A DNA stretch of 64,000 nucleotides, taken from the NCBI RefSeq assembly GCF_014268495.2, contig NZ_CP077087.1, positions 2,049,501-2,113,500 on the forward strand. The letters run 5' to 3'. The position numbers and the translations under genes were made by a program. Numbering within the stretch: position 1 is the stretch's first letter; the number at the start of each line of letters is the position of its first letter. Positions 8,220 through 16,697 of the stretch are shown here, one piece after another. The notes below the pieces were generated by a model, which saw only the letters and a list, made by a program, of their open reading frames with translations, had not been told where the DNA came from and did not search any database. This DNA is from Pseudomonas monsensis (GTDB taxonomy: Bacteria > Pseudomonadota > Gammaproteobacteria > Pseudomonadales > Pseudomonadaceae).

Positions 8220-8705
8220 GTGAACTCATCATCAAGGGGCAAAGGATTGCCTGATCTTCCGGCTTCACATCGTCTGCGAACCGGCCGCTATGCCGAGCCC
8301 AATCAAATCTATCTGCTGACAACCAACACACTTGGTCGCGAACCTATCTTTGCCAATTTCGCTTTGGGTCGATTGGTGGTTCATCAATTTCGCCGGGCAC
8401 AGGAGCTTGGATTGGCTAATTCACTGGCGTGGGTGGTCATGCCTGACCATTTTCATTGGCTCGTTGAGCTGGAAAATTGTTCGCTCAGAAGGCTGATGGG
8501 GGAAACCAAGTCGCTGATTACCCGTGAAGTGAATCTATCCAGCGATCGTAGCGGGCCGCTTTGGCAGCAGGGTTTTCATGATCGAGCATTGAGGCGGGAA
8601 GATGATCTGGTGAAGATGGCGCGCTATGTGGTCGCTAACCCGTTGCGGGCAGGATTGGTAGAAAGGCTGGGTGATTATCCGCTGTGGGATGCCATCTGGG
8701 TTTGA
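8220..8705 (+). CDS. rayT: REP-associated tyrosine transposase (RAYT)
   Basis: 161 residues of the Y1/IS200-like HUH family. The metal-binding HUH motif lies in VVMPDHFHWLV (around residue 80), and the likely nucleophile tyrosine in MARYVVANPLRAGL (around residue 136). The N-terminal SHRLRTGRYAEPNQIYLLT is typical of RAYTs, which act on single-stranded REP hairpins and are thought to spread them. REP pairs of one type flank it on both sides (8065-8150 and 8726-8816). The start is uncertain: GTG at 8220, or TTG at 8247, which follows AAGGGG and AAGGA more closely. The frame is intact, so it may be active. Confidence 0.9.
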   Translation: MNSSSRGKGLPDLPASHRLRTGRYAEPNQIYLLTTNTLGREPIFANFALGRLVVHQFRRAQELGLANSLAWVVMPDHFHWLVELENCSLRRLMGETKSLITREVNLSSDRSGPLWQQGFHDRALRREDDLVKMARYVVANPLRAGLVERLGDYPLWDAIWV

Positions 8706-8725
8706 TCTGATACCGAGTTGCCGCC

Positions 8726-8816
8726 ATCGCTGGCAAGCCAGCTCCCACAGGTTTGCTTGTTGAATGCAGATTTTGCAAACGACAAAAAACCTTGTGGGAG
8801 CTGGCTTGCCAGCGAT
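8726..8816. repeat. REP pair right of the RAYT gene
   Basis: ATCGCTGGCAAGCCAGCTCC and the inverted GGAGCTGGCTTGCCAGCGAT, about 40 bases apart, 20 bases after the RAYT stop codon. Together with the left pair it frames the RAYT gene. Confidence 0.9.
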
Positions 8817-8831
8817 AGGGTCACCGCGGTC

Positions 8832-9440
8832 TTACTGATCCGGCTCACACCCCTTCAACACCAATCGGATAATCGTCTGCGCTGCCGCTTCATAATCCGC
8901 CTCGTCGAGCTTGTCCTTGCCGGTGACCGCAGAGATCTGCCAGTCGAAGTCGGCGTAGGTCTGGGTCGCGGCCCAGATGCTGAACATCAGGTGGTTGGGG
9001 TCGATCGGGGCGATCTGGCCGCGGTCGATCCAGGTCTGGATGCAGTCGATGTTGTGCTTGGCCTGGCCGTTGAGTTGCTCGACCAGGTCGGCGCTCAGGT
9101 GCGGGGCGCCGTGCATGATTTCGCTGGCGAACACTTTCGAGGCAAAGGGCAGGTCGCGGGAGATGCGGATCTTCGAGCGGATGTAGCCGCTGAGCACTTC
9201 GCTCGGCACGCCGTCCGGGTTGAACGGGGTCGAAGCCTGCAGGATCGGCACGATGATGCTTTCCAGCACCTCGCGGTAGAGGTTTTCCTTGGACTTGAAG
9301 TAGTAGTAGACGTTGGGTTTGGGCAATCCTGCCTTGGCGGCGATGTCGCTGGTTTTGGTCGCCGCGAAGCCCTTGTCGGCGAATTCCTCGCTGGCGGCAC
9401 GCAGGATCAGTTCTTTGTTGCGCTCGCGGATTGTGCTCAT
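8832..9440 (-). CDS. TetR family regulator, RutR-like
   Basis: 202 residues. An N-terminal TetR helix-turn-helix (KTSDIAAKAGLPKPNVYYYF, then KSKENLY) is followed by a ligand domain that closely resembles E. coli RutR: ISRDLPFASKVFASEIMHGAP and GQIAPIDPNHLMFSIWA. RutR senses uracil and controls pyrimidine breakdown; here no rut or pyd genes are adjacent, so the ligand and targets are unknown. The start at 9440 (MSTIRERN) is preferred over an ATG 13 codons upstream, because family members begin close to the helix-turn-helix. The neighbours (RAYT, DUF808) give no hint of function. Confidence 0.85.
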   Translation of the reverse strand: MSTIRERNKELILRAASEEFADKGFAATKTSDIAAKAGLPKPNVYYYFKSKENLYREVLESIIVPILQASTPFNPDGVPSEVLSGYIRSKIRISRDLPFASKVFASEIMHGAPHLSADLVEQLNGQAKHNIDCIQTWIDRGQIAPIDPNHLMFSIWAATQTYADFDWQISAVTGKDKLDEADYEAAAQTIIRLVLKGCEPDQ

Positions 9441-9573
9441 AAACCCGGTGGTTCCTTGCCTGTTCTGGCGGTTGCGCATGGTAGCACCGGCCTCGCGCGT
9501 GGCTCAAGAATGCCCGTGTGGCCTGCAGTCGCGGTATGCTGCGCGGCATTATTCACATAAGGAAACAAGATTC

Positions 9574-10488
<915 letters not shown>

Positions 10489-10506
10489 CCAGCGACACAA
10501 AACAAA

Positions 10507-10596
10507 TGTGGGAGCGAGCTTGCTCGCGAAAGCGGAGTATCAGTCGACTTAAACGTTGACTGGACTACCGCATTCGCGAGCAAGCTCGCTCCCACA
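10507..10596. repeat. REP pair (GTGGGAGCGAGCTTGCTCGCGAA type)
   Basis: Inverted arms TGTGGGAGCGAGCTTGCTCG and CGAGCAAGCTCGCTCCCACA, about 45 bases apart, between the convergent DUF808 and mlaA genes. It may also help end transcription. Confidence 0.88.
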
Positions 10597-10616
10597 CTGT
10601 TTTGTGGCAGCCGTTT

Positions 10617-11405
10617 TTACTCGGCAATCTGCAACTTGCGCGACTCGGTGTACACGTAGCGCACTTTCTCGTACTCGAACGGCGAGTTCATCTGGCCGTA
10701 GCGGAAGTTGGTCTGGTAGCGCTTGTCGACGGCGCGCAGGGCCCAGATCTCAGGATGGTTGGAGCTGACTTCCGAGACGTTCAGATAGTTGATCGCCGAT
10801 TCGGCGGTGTAGTCCACCGCGAGCCCGGCGGTATCGCGGATGTTCGACGGGCCGAGGATTGGCAGCACGAAGTAGGCGCCGCCCGGTACACCGTAGAAGC
10901 CCAGGGTCTGGCCGAAGTCCTCACTCTGGCGCGGCAGGCCCATGGCGGTCGCCGGGTCCCACAGGCCGGCAATGCCGATGGTGGTGTTGAGCAACAGGCG
11001 TGCGGTGGTTTCCATCGAACGCTTGCCCTTGAACTGCAGCAGGCTGTTGACCAGGTTCGGCACGTCGCCGAGGTTGTTGAAGAAGTTGCTGACCCCGGTG
11101 CGCAGGAAGCCAGGGGTCACGTAACGGTAACCGTCGACCACCGGCAGGAACACCCATTGGTCGAAGCGGTAGTTGAAGTGGTAGACGCGACGGTTCCACG
11201 ACTCCAGCGGGTCATACACGTTGAGCGCGTTGAGCGTCGAGCGCTCGAACTCACGCTGGTCCAGACCCGGGTTGAACTTGAGTTTGGACAACGGCTCCTT
11301 GAAGCCGTCGCTGTCGACCACCACCGGCGCGTTGGCTTTGCTGTTGTCGGCCTGGGCCACGCCTGCGCTGAGGAGCGCTGCAATCAGCAGGAGATATTTA
11401 GCCAC
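10617..11405 (-). CDS. mlaA: MlaA (VacJ) family outer-membrane lipid-asymmetry protein
   Basis: 262 residues with the VacJ/MlaA domain: DPLESWNRRVYHFNYRFDQW (core PLESWNRRVYHFN), GVSNFFNNLGDVPNLVNSLLQ and NTTIGIAGLWDPAT. MlaA sits in the outer membrane and removes misplaced phospholipids for return to the inner membrane. The N-terminal signal (LLLIAALLSAGVAQADN) shows no lipobox cysteine, whereas E. coli MlaA is a lipoprotein, so it is probably cut by signal peptidase I. Its start overlaps the end of the upstream hydrolase gene by 8 bases, so the two are probably one operon. The other mla genes are not in this window. Confidence 0.93.
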   Translation of the reverse strand: MAKYLLLIAALLSAGVAQADNSKANAPVVVDSDGFKEPLSKLKFNPGLDQREFERSTLNALNVYDPLESWNRRVYHFNYRFDQWVFLPVVDGYRYVTPGFLRTGVSNFFNNLGDVPNLVNSLLQFKGKRSMETTARLLLNTTIGIAGLWDPATAMGLPRQSEDFGQTLGFYGVPGGAYFVLPILGPSNIRDTAGLAVDYTAESAINYLNVSEVSSNHPEIWALRAVDKRYQTNFRYGQMNSPFEYEKVRYVYTESRKLQIAE

Positions 11406-12696
11406 GGAAAAACTCCAGCATGGCGTCGCTGTTGACGCGGTAGTTAAGGTTGCCGCAATGGCCGCCCAGTGGATAAACGGTCAGGCGATCGCCGAACGTC
11501 TTGCGCAGGAAGCCCAGGTCGCCCGGGCCGAGGATCACGTCGTCGGCGTTGTGCATCACGGCGATTTTCGGGCTGTCGTGCAGGTAATCCTTGAGCGCAT
11601 ACAGGCTGACCTGGTCGATCAGTTGCAGCAGGCTGCCGCCGTCGGTGCGCGCGCGCCACATTGGAATCACCTGTTCGGTCAGGTAGCAATCGAAGTCGCA
11701 TTGCAGCGCACGCTTGAGGAACGGCGTGAGGCTGGTGCCTTCGGTGATCGGGAATTTCGGCGGGGTGATCAGGCCACGACGGTTGATCAGGTCCGAAGTA
11801 AAGGCGATGTCGGCGGCCGAGAAGCGGAACGACGTGCCGATCAGCATCGCCATCTGCTCGTTGGTCAGGTGCTGCTTGGACTGCTGGAAGTCATAGAGCA
11901 GGGCGTCGTTGAGGTCGATGTAGCCTTTCTGCTGGAAGTAACGGGTCAGCTTGCCCAGTACCAGTTCATAGAACGTGGTGCTGTTGTTGATGCCTTTCAC
12001 TTCGGTCTGAACCAGCTTGTCGAGGTTGCTGATCGAGGTGTAGAGGTTGACTGGCGGGTTGAGCAGCAGGACTTTCTTAAAGTTGAAGCTGCGCCGGGTT
12101 TCGTCCAGGTGCGCGACAAACGCGGCATCGAGGGCGCCGAGGCTGTAGCCGGTCAGGTAATACTCGGTGACCGGCAGTTTCGGGTGCTGCGCCCGTACGG
12201 CCTGCATCACCCGGTACATGTCTTCGGCGTCTTCCTTGGTGATACCGGGCGTGGCGAAGCGTGAAGCGGCGCTGATGAAATCGAAACTGGTCGGCGAGGA
12301 CAACTGCACGACGTGATAACCGGCCTTGTAGTAGAGCTTCTTCAAGTATTCGTTGAGCGTGCTGTCATAGCGTGCGCCGGTGCCGGCGATCAGGAAGATC
12401 AGCGGCGCCGGTTTGTCCTGCTCGGCGATGCGGTAGGTGAGCTTCTTCACCGCCCAGAAGTTGTCCGGGAGGATGAAGGCCCGCTCCGGGCGCAAGGTGA
12501 TGCTGTGGTCGGACTGGTTGATGTCGTCGTTGGACGGCAATTCCGGGCGCAGGTCCGGTGGCGTCGTGGCGATGGTTGCCTCGAACGGGTTGGTCAGGGG
12601 ATAGCCATAACTGGCGGCATCGATATCCACCGCCAGTGCGGACGCACTCAGAATAAGGCCGCTGAACAGCGCGGCGAAGCGCAAGGAACGGAGCAT
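11398..12696 (-). CDS. Exported alpha/beta-hydrolase-like protein, partner gene of mlaA
   Basis: 432 residues with a signal peptide (FAALFSGLILSASALAVD). The core has alpha/beta-hydrolase features: LIFLIAGTGARY, the nucleophile elbow YLTGYSLGALDAAF (GxSxG) and, near the C-terminus, PKIAVMHNADDVIL (acid) and PLGGHCGNLNY (histidine). So a Ser-Asp-His triad is plausible and the protein should act in the periplasm or at the outer membrane. Relatives in Pseudomonas are sometimes labelled serine/threonine protein kinase, but nothing in the sequence supports a kinase. Overlap with mlaA suggests a lipid-related role, possibly an esterase or lipase; this is inference. Confidence 0.75.
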   Translation of the reverse strand: MLRSLRFAALFSGLILSASALAVDIDAASYGYPLTNPFEATIATTPPDLRPELPSNDDINQSDHSITLRPERAFILPDNFWAVKKLTYRIAEQDKPAPLIFLIAGTGARYDSTLNEYLKKLYYKAGYHVVQLSSPTSFDFISAASRFATPGITKEDAEDMYRVMQAVRAQHPKLPVTEYYLTGYSLGALDAAFVAHLDETRRSFNFKKVLLLNPPVNLYTSISNLDKLVQTEVKGINNSTTFYELVLGKLTRYFQQKGYIDLNDALLYDFQQSKQHLTNEQMAMLIGTSFRFSAADIAFTSDLINRRGLITPPKFPITEGTSLTPFLKRALQCDFDCYLTEQVIPMWRARTDGGSLLQLIDQVSLYALKDYLHDSPKIAVMHNADDVILGPGDLGFLRKTFGDRLTVYPLGGHCGNLNYRVNSDAMLEFFRG

Positions 12697-12920
12697 GACT
12701 GGATCCCTTAAAGGAAGGTGCCGAATGAAGTTCGCAGGCTATGACCACCGGGCTTGCGCCAAAGTGCCATGCCTCGGCACCAAACAGGCAGAATTCGGAG
12801 TAATAGTAGCTGGACGATACACTTTGCAGCGGCCGAATGAACAGTTAACAGTTGTTAGTACTTGCCAACGGTACAAGTCCGATTAAGCTGGCCGCCGATT
12901 TCCGTAGATTGGAGTGATTC

Positions 12921-13289
12921 ATGTCTCGCCGCTTGCCCGTGGTGCTGTTGCTCGTCCTGTTGCCGTTGTGGCTGGCTGCCAGCTATGGCGCGCGTTACGG
13001 CTTCATGGAGGATGGACGGTGGGTCGGCATCTGCGTCGACGAGGCAAGCCGCTGGGAATGCACGGTGCGCTCGAACCTGGGGCTGATGATTCACTTCAAG
13101 GTGTTGGGCTGGACCGCGCTGGTTGCGGCGTTGCTGGGGTTTGTGTTGCCCGGGCGGGCAGGGTGGTGGCTGGCGGTGCTCGCGCTGGCGTTCGGCCTGC
13201 CGGCGCTGGCGTTGTACAACACCACGTTGGCGGTGTTTGCGCTGGTGATTGCCGGGTTGCGCCTGGTCCGGGCGTCCCTTAGCGCCTGA
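12921..13289 (+). CDS. Small hydrophobic membrane protein, function unknown
   Basis: 122 residues with an N-terminal hydrophobic helix (VVLLLVLLPLWLAASY) and two or three further helices in the second half. Between them is a short soluble stretch with two cysteines (GICVDEASRWECTV). I do not recognise the family. The start has GGAG 7 bases upstream. It lies alone between the divergent hydrolase gene and a REP pair. Confidence 0.7.
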   Translation: MSRRLPVVLLLVLLPLWLAASYGARYGFMEDGRWVGICVDEASRWECTVRSNLGLMIHFKVLGWTALVAALLGFVLPGRAGWWLAVLALAFGLPALALYNTTLAVFALVIAGLRLVRASLSA

Positions 13290-13298
13290 CAGTCAGTC

Positions 13299-13388
13299 AT
13301 CGCGGGCAAGCCCGCTGCCACAGGTTTTTGGCTCGTACACACATGTTGTGTTCAGCCAATATCCTGTGGGAGCTGGCTTGCCAGCGAT
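13299..13388. repeat. REP pair
   Basis: ATCGCGGGCAAGCCCGCTGC and the inverted GTGGGAGCTGGCTTGCCAGC, about 45 bases apart, between two convergent genes. The two arms differ (GGGCAAGCCC versus GGCTTGCC), as in the copy at 3479-3567. Confidence 0.83.
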
Positions 13389-13411
13389 GAGGGCTTCGAA
13401 GGCGCTGAAAA

Positions 13412-14965
13412 TCAGGTCTTGCGAACACGAAGGCAACGCCAAAGCGCCGCCACCATCAAGCCACTGACCAGCGCCCAGCCCCACGCCTGCTGATTCAACA
13501 ATCCCTCTTCATACAGCTGCGGGGCAATCCCTGCGCCGATGATGAAGGTCAGCAGGGCGATTTCCCGGCGCGGCACACTGACCGGGCGGCACACGTACAC
13601 CAGCGCCGGCAGAATGAACGCCATGCTGGCGAAGCTGCGATAACGTGCGTCGAACACCATCTCCAGCATCATCACCGCAGCGGCAAAACCGGCCACAGCG
13701 ACCAGCCACCCGGCGCGGCGCTCCAGCCAATTGAACGCGCGTTCACGCCAGCCCTGGCGGGCGCTCAAGGTCAACGCAGCGTGCACCAGCACTGACAGAT
13801 TCAACACGGTCAGCAAGCCGACCCACAGCCATTCGCTGGCAAACCGCGTGGTCACCCGCGCCAGATCGCCCCAGGCGCCGATCGAGCAGGCAGCCACCGC
13901 ACCGAGCAGCGGCAGGATCAATGCCGATTGTGTGCTGCGCACCCGGCCGCCGAGCAGCAGCGTACCGAGGAAAATCAGCCCGCCGAGGCCCAGCCATTCC
14001 TTCCAGTACGGCACATTGGTCACCGGCCCGGCGAGTACGCCTTTGTCCTGACGATCCGCGTCGAACAGACCCCAGTAACCGCCAACCGCGCCTTCGCTGC
14101 CACGCTTCCATGGCTGGTCGAACGCTTCGATCAGGTTGTAGTGCCAGCCTTCCTTTTCGGCCATCGCGACAAAACCACGAATGAACTTGGCTTCATTGAC
14201 TCGGCTCGGCAGGGCGGTCTCGCGCTGGCGGCCTTCGCTGGGCCAGCCGGTCTCGCCGATCATCACGTCCTTGGGCGCAAACTTGTTGCCGAACACCTGA
14301 CGCACATCCGCCACGTGTTGCAGGGCGACGTCGATGTTCGACGGGTCGTCTTCCCAGTACGGCAGCAGGTGAATGGTCAGGAAATCCACCGCCGGCGCGA
14401 CTTCCGGGTGCTTGAGCCAGAACTCCCAGACATCGGCATACGTGACCGGTTGCTTGACCTGGCTTTTGACTTTGTTGATCAGTTTGGCCAATTGTGCGCC
14501 GGTGACTTCCTTGCGCAGCAAGGCTTCGTTGCCGACGATCACTGCGTTGACCACGTCCGGGTTGGCGTTGGCCGACTTGATCAGCAGATCGACTTCTTTT
14601 TCGGTGTCCACCGGGTTGCTGTTGACCCAGGCGCCGATCATCAACTTCAAACCGTGCTTGCGCGCCAGTTCCGGCAGGGCTTCGAGGCCGGTCATCGAAT
14701 AGGTGCGGATGCATTCGAAGCGCGTCGCCAGCAGGGCAAGGTCGGCATCCATGCGTTCCGGACGCAGTTTGAACGGCACGTCGAACGGCGACTGATCCTT
14801 GTCGAAAGGCGTGTAGGAGGCGCACTGCAATTTATGCGTCGGGGTCGCGGCGTCCGGGAGGATCACCGGCTTGCCGAGGTCGTACCAGAAGCCGCCAAGG
14901 GCCAGCAGGCCGAGCAGGCAAGCGAAGAGATAAGGAATAAACGGGAAGCGGGACGTCGCGGACAT
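13412..14965 (-). CDS. GH17 beta-glucan glucosyltransferase/hydrolase, membrane-anchored
   Basis: 517 residues. One N-terminal membrane helix (residues 8-28) precedes a glycoside hydrolase family 17 domain (about 45-320), followed by roughly seven transmembrane helices. The proton donor is E147 in VIVGNEALL and the nucleophile E238 in MIGETGWPSEG. Related Pseudomonas enzymes act on beta-1,3-glucans and transfer glucosyl units, probably shaping periplasmic cyclic glucans; the catalytic domain here would face the periplasm. The start at 14965 (MSATSRF) is preferred over an ATG 14 codons upstream because it leaves a normal N-terminal anchor. No other glucan gene is adjacent. Confidence 0.85.
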   Translation of the reverse strand: MSATSRFPFIPYLFACLLGLLALGGFWYDLGKPVILPDAATPTHKLQCASYTPFDKDQSPFDVPFKLRPERMDADLALLATRFECIRTYSMTGLEALPELARKHGLKLMIGAWVNSNPVDTEKEVDLLIKSANANPDVVNAVIVGNEALLRKEVTGAQLAKLINKVKSQVKQPVTYADVWEFWLKHPEVAPAVDFLTIHLLPYWEDDPSNIDVALQHVADVRQVFGNKFAPKDVMIGETGWPSEGRQRETALPSRVNEAKFIRGFVAMAEKEGWHYNLIEAFDQPWKRGSEGAVGGYWGLFDADRQDKGVLAGPVTNVPYWKEWLGLGGLIFLGTLLLGGRVRSTQSALILPLLGAVAACSIGAWGDLARVTTRFASEWLWVGLLTVLNLSVLVHAALTLSARQGWRERAFNWLERRAGWLVAVAGFAAAVMMLEMVFDARYRSFASMAFILPALVYVCRPVSVPRREIALLTFIIGAGIAPQLYEEGLLNQQAWGWALVSGLMVAALWRCLRVRKT

Positions 14966-15293
14966 GGTCAGGCCGAGTGGCTGCAAAGCGACGCATGTTA
15001 CCTGCATTTATCCACGCGTTGGTGGCCGGCATGATTTGCCATGCAAAGTTCGGGCGGATTATCTGGCGTCATTTATTCAGCTGCAATTAATGGCTTTCTG
15101 ATGTCGTTTCTCGGTGTATTGAGGTCGCTGACAGAGCAGGTCGCTGTGGGCGTCAGGCCGATGATCGAAAGCGTCAGTACTCCACTGACGGTCGGGCGAG
15201 TTTGCGGTCAGGCGTGATGGGGGCGCTGTGCACCATAACAATACGTTGACGATGCCCGGCATCCGTCGGGCGCAGCATTTCGGGGAAGTAACG
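14966..15293. other. Divergent gap, no gene seen
   Basis: 328 bases between the GH17 gene and betX. It must hold both promoters, but I could not pick out convincing -35/-10 pairs, and no REP or hairpin with a T-run is visible. Confidence 0.5.
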
Positions 15294-16145
15294 ATGAAGA
15301 TGCGACGACTTTTAGGCGCAGGTGCCGCTCTGGTGCTTGCGATGAGTTCCACATTCGCCAGCGCTGAAAAACAGACCCTTAACATCGGTTACGTTGACGG
15401 CTGGTCCGACAGCGTCGCGACCACCCACGTGGCGGCCGAAGTGATCAAGCAGAAACTCGGCTACGACGTGAAACTGCAAGCCGTCGCCACCGGGATCATG
15501 TGGCAAGGCGTGGCCACCGGCAAACTCGACGCCATGCTCTCGGCCTGGCTGCCAGTGACCCACGGTGAATACTGGACGAAGAACAAGGACCAGGTGGTCG
15601 ATTACGGCCCGAACTTCAAGGACGCGAAAATCGGCCTGATCGTGCCGGAATACGTGAAAGCCAAATCCATCGAAGACCTGAAAACCGACGACAGCTTCAA
15701 AAAACGTATTGTTGGCATCGACGCCGGTTCCGGCGTGATGCTCAAGACGGATCAGGCGATCAAGGATTACGACCTGACCGGTTACACCCTCAAGGCCAGT
15801 TCCGGCGCCGGCATGATTGCCGAGCTGACCCGTGCCGAGAAGAAGAACGAGTCGATTGCGGTTACCGGTTGGGTGCCGCACTGGATGTTCGCCAAGTGGA
15901 AACTGCGCTTCCTCGACGACCCGAAAGGCGTGTACGGCGCGGCTGAAACCGTGAACAGCATCGGCAGCAAGGAACTCGCCACCAAAGCTCCGGAAGTGGC
16001 CAAGTTCCTGAAAAACTTCCAGTGGGCGTCGAAAGACGAGATCGGCGAAGTGATGCTGGCAATTCAGGACGGTGCCAAACCTGAAGCAGCGGCCAAGGAT
16101 TGGGTCGCCAAGCACCCGGATCGCGTGGCTGACTGGACCAAATAA
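15294..16145 (+). CDS. betX: Glycine betaine/choline-type ABC substrate-binding protein
   Basis: 283 residues. A cleavable signal peptide (MKMRRLLGAGAALVLAMSS, cut near ASA-EK) precedes an OpuAC/ProX domain (PF04069): NIGYVDGWSDSVATTHVAAE, GIMWQGVATGKLDAMLSAWL (core TGKLDAMLSAWLP), and WVPHWMFAKWKL, with tryptophans that could form the aromatic box for a trimethylammonium head group. It acts in the periplasm. No permease or ATPase gene is next to it, so it must share a transporter from elsewhere. The order betX-yjcH-actP matches PA3236-PA3234 of P. aeruginosa, which supports the name. The start at 15294 follows GGGGAAG. Confidence 0.85.
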   Translation: MKMRRLLGAGAALVLAMSSTFASAEKQTLNIGYVDGWSDSVATTHVAAEVIKQKLGYDVKLQAVATGIMWQGVATGKLDAMLSAWLPVTHGEYWTKNKDQVVDYGPNFKDAKIGLIVPEYVKAKSIEDLKTDDSFKKRIVGIDAGSGVMLKTDQAIKDYDLTGYTLKASSGAGMIAELTRAEKKNESIAVTGWVPHWMFAKWKLRFLDDPKGVYGAAETVNSIGSKELATKAPEVAKFLKNFQWASKDEIGEVMLAIQDGAKPEAAAKDWVAKHPDRVADWTK

Positions 16146-16163
16146 AAGCTTCGCCGCCTAACC

Positions 16164-16255
16164 CTGTGGGAGCGAGCTTGCTCGCGAATGCGTTCTGTCA
16201 GTTGATGCAAATATCGACTGATCTGACGCCTTCGCGAGCAAGCTCGCTCCCACAG
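16164..16255. repeat. REP pair
   Basis: CTGTGGGAGCGAGCTTGCTC and the inverted GAGCAAGCTCGCTCCCACAG, about 45 bases apart, between betX and yjcH. Confidence 0.88.
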
Positions 16256-16385
16256 TTGTTTTGCGTGTACCGGAAATTGGCAAAAGTGTCATGGCGTTCT
16301 ACTACTAAGGTCGTCTGTTACCGCGCTCGCAGCCGCATACATTAGCTATGTTCCAACAATAATTTGTGCTGCGAGGATAAAAACA

Positions 16386-16697
16386 ATGAACGACAGCATT
16401 TACCTCTCGATTCAAAACAGTCCCCGATTCAAGGAGCTGGTGCGAAAAAGGGAAAAGTTCGCCTGGATACTCTCGGCGATCATGCTCGGGCTTTACTCTG
16501 GCTTCATCCTGTTGATCGCTTACGGGCCGCATGTTCTGGGCGCGAAACTCAGTCCGGAATCCTCGATTACCTGGGGAATTCCAATCGGTGTCGGACTCAT
16601 TCTTTCTGCATTCATCCTCACCGCTATCTACGTGCGCCGCGCCAATGGCGAGTTCGACGACCTGAACAATGCGATTCTCAAGGAGGCTCAGCAATGA
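16386..16697 (+). CDS. yjcH: DUF485 inner-membrane protein YjcH
   Basis: 103 residues with two membrane helices (about 28-50 and 62-85) and the family sequences FKELVRKREKFAW and WGIPIGVG. DUF485 proteins are co-encoded with the acetate permease ActP; their role is not settled, perhaps assembly or stability of the permease. GCGAGGA precedes the ATG. The stop codon overlaps the actP start (ATGA), and the actP ribosome site AAGGAGG lies inside this gene, so the two are translationally coupled. Confidence 0.93.
   Translation: MNDSIYLSIQNSPRFKELVRKREKFAWILSAIMLGLYSGFILLIAYGPHVLGAKLSPESSITWGIPIGVGLILSAFILTAIYVRRANGEFDDLNNAILKEAQQ

Noticed and set aside
11398..12696. Annotation as serine/threonine protein kinase, as used for relatives
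   Set aside because: No glycine loop, HRD or DFG-like kinase motifs; instead a GxSxG elbow and suitable Asp/His near the C-terminus.
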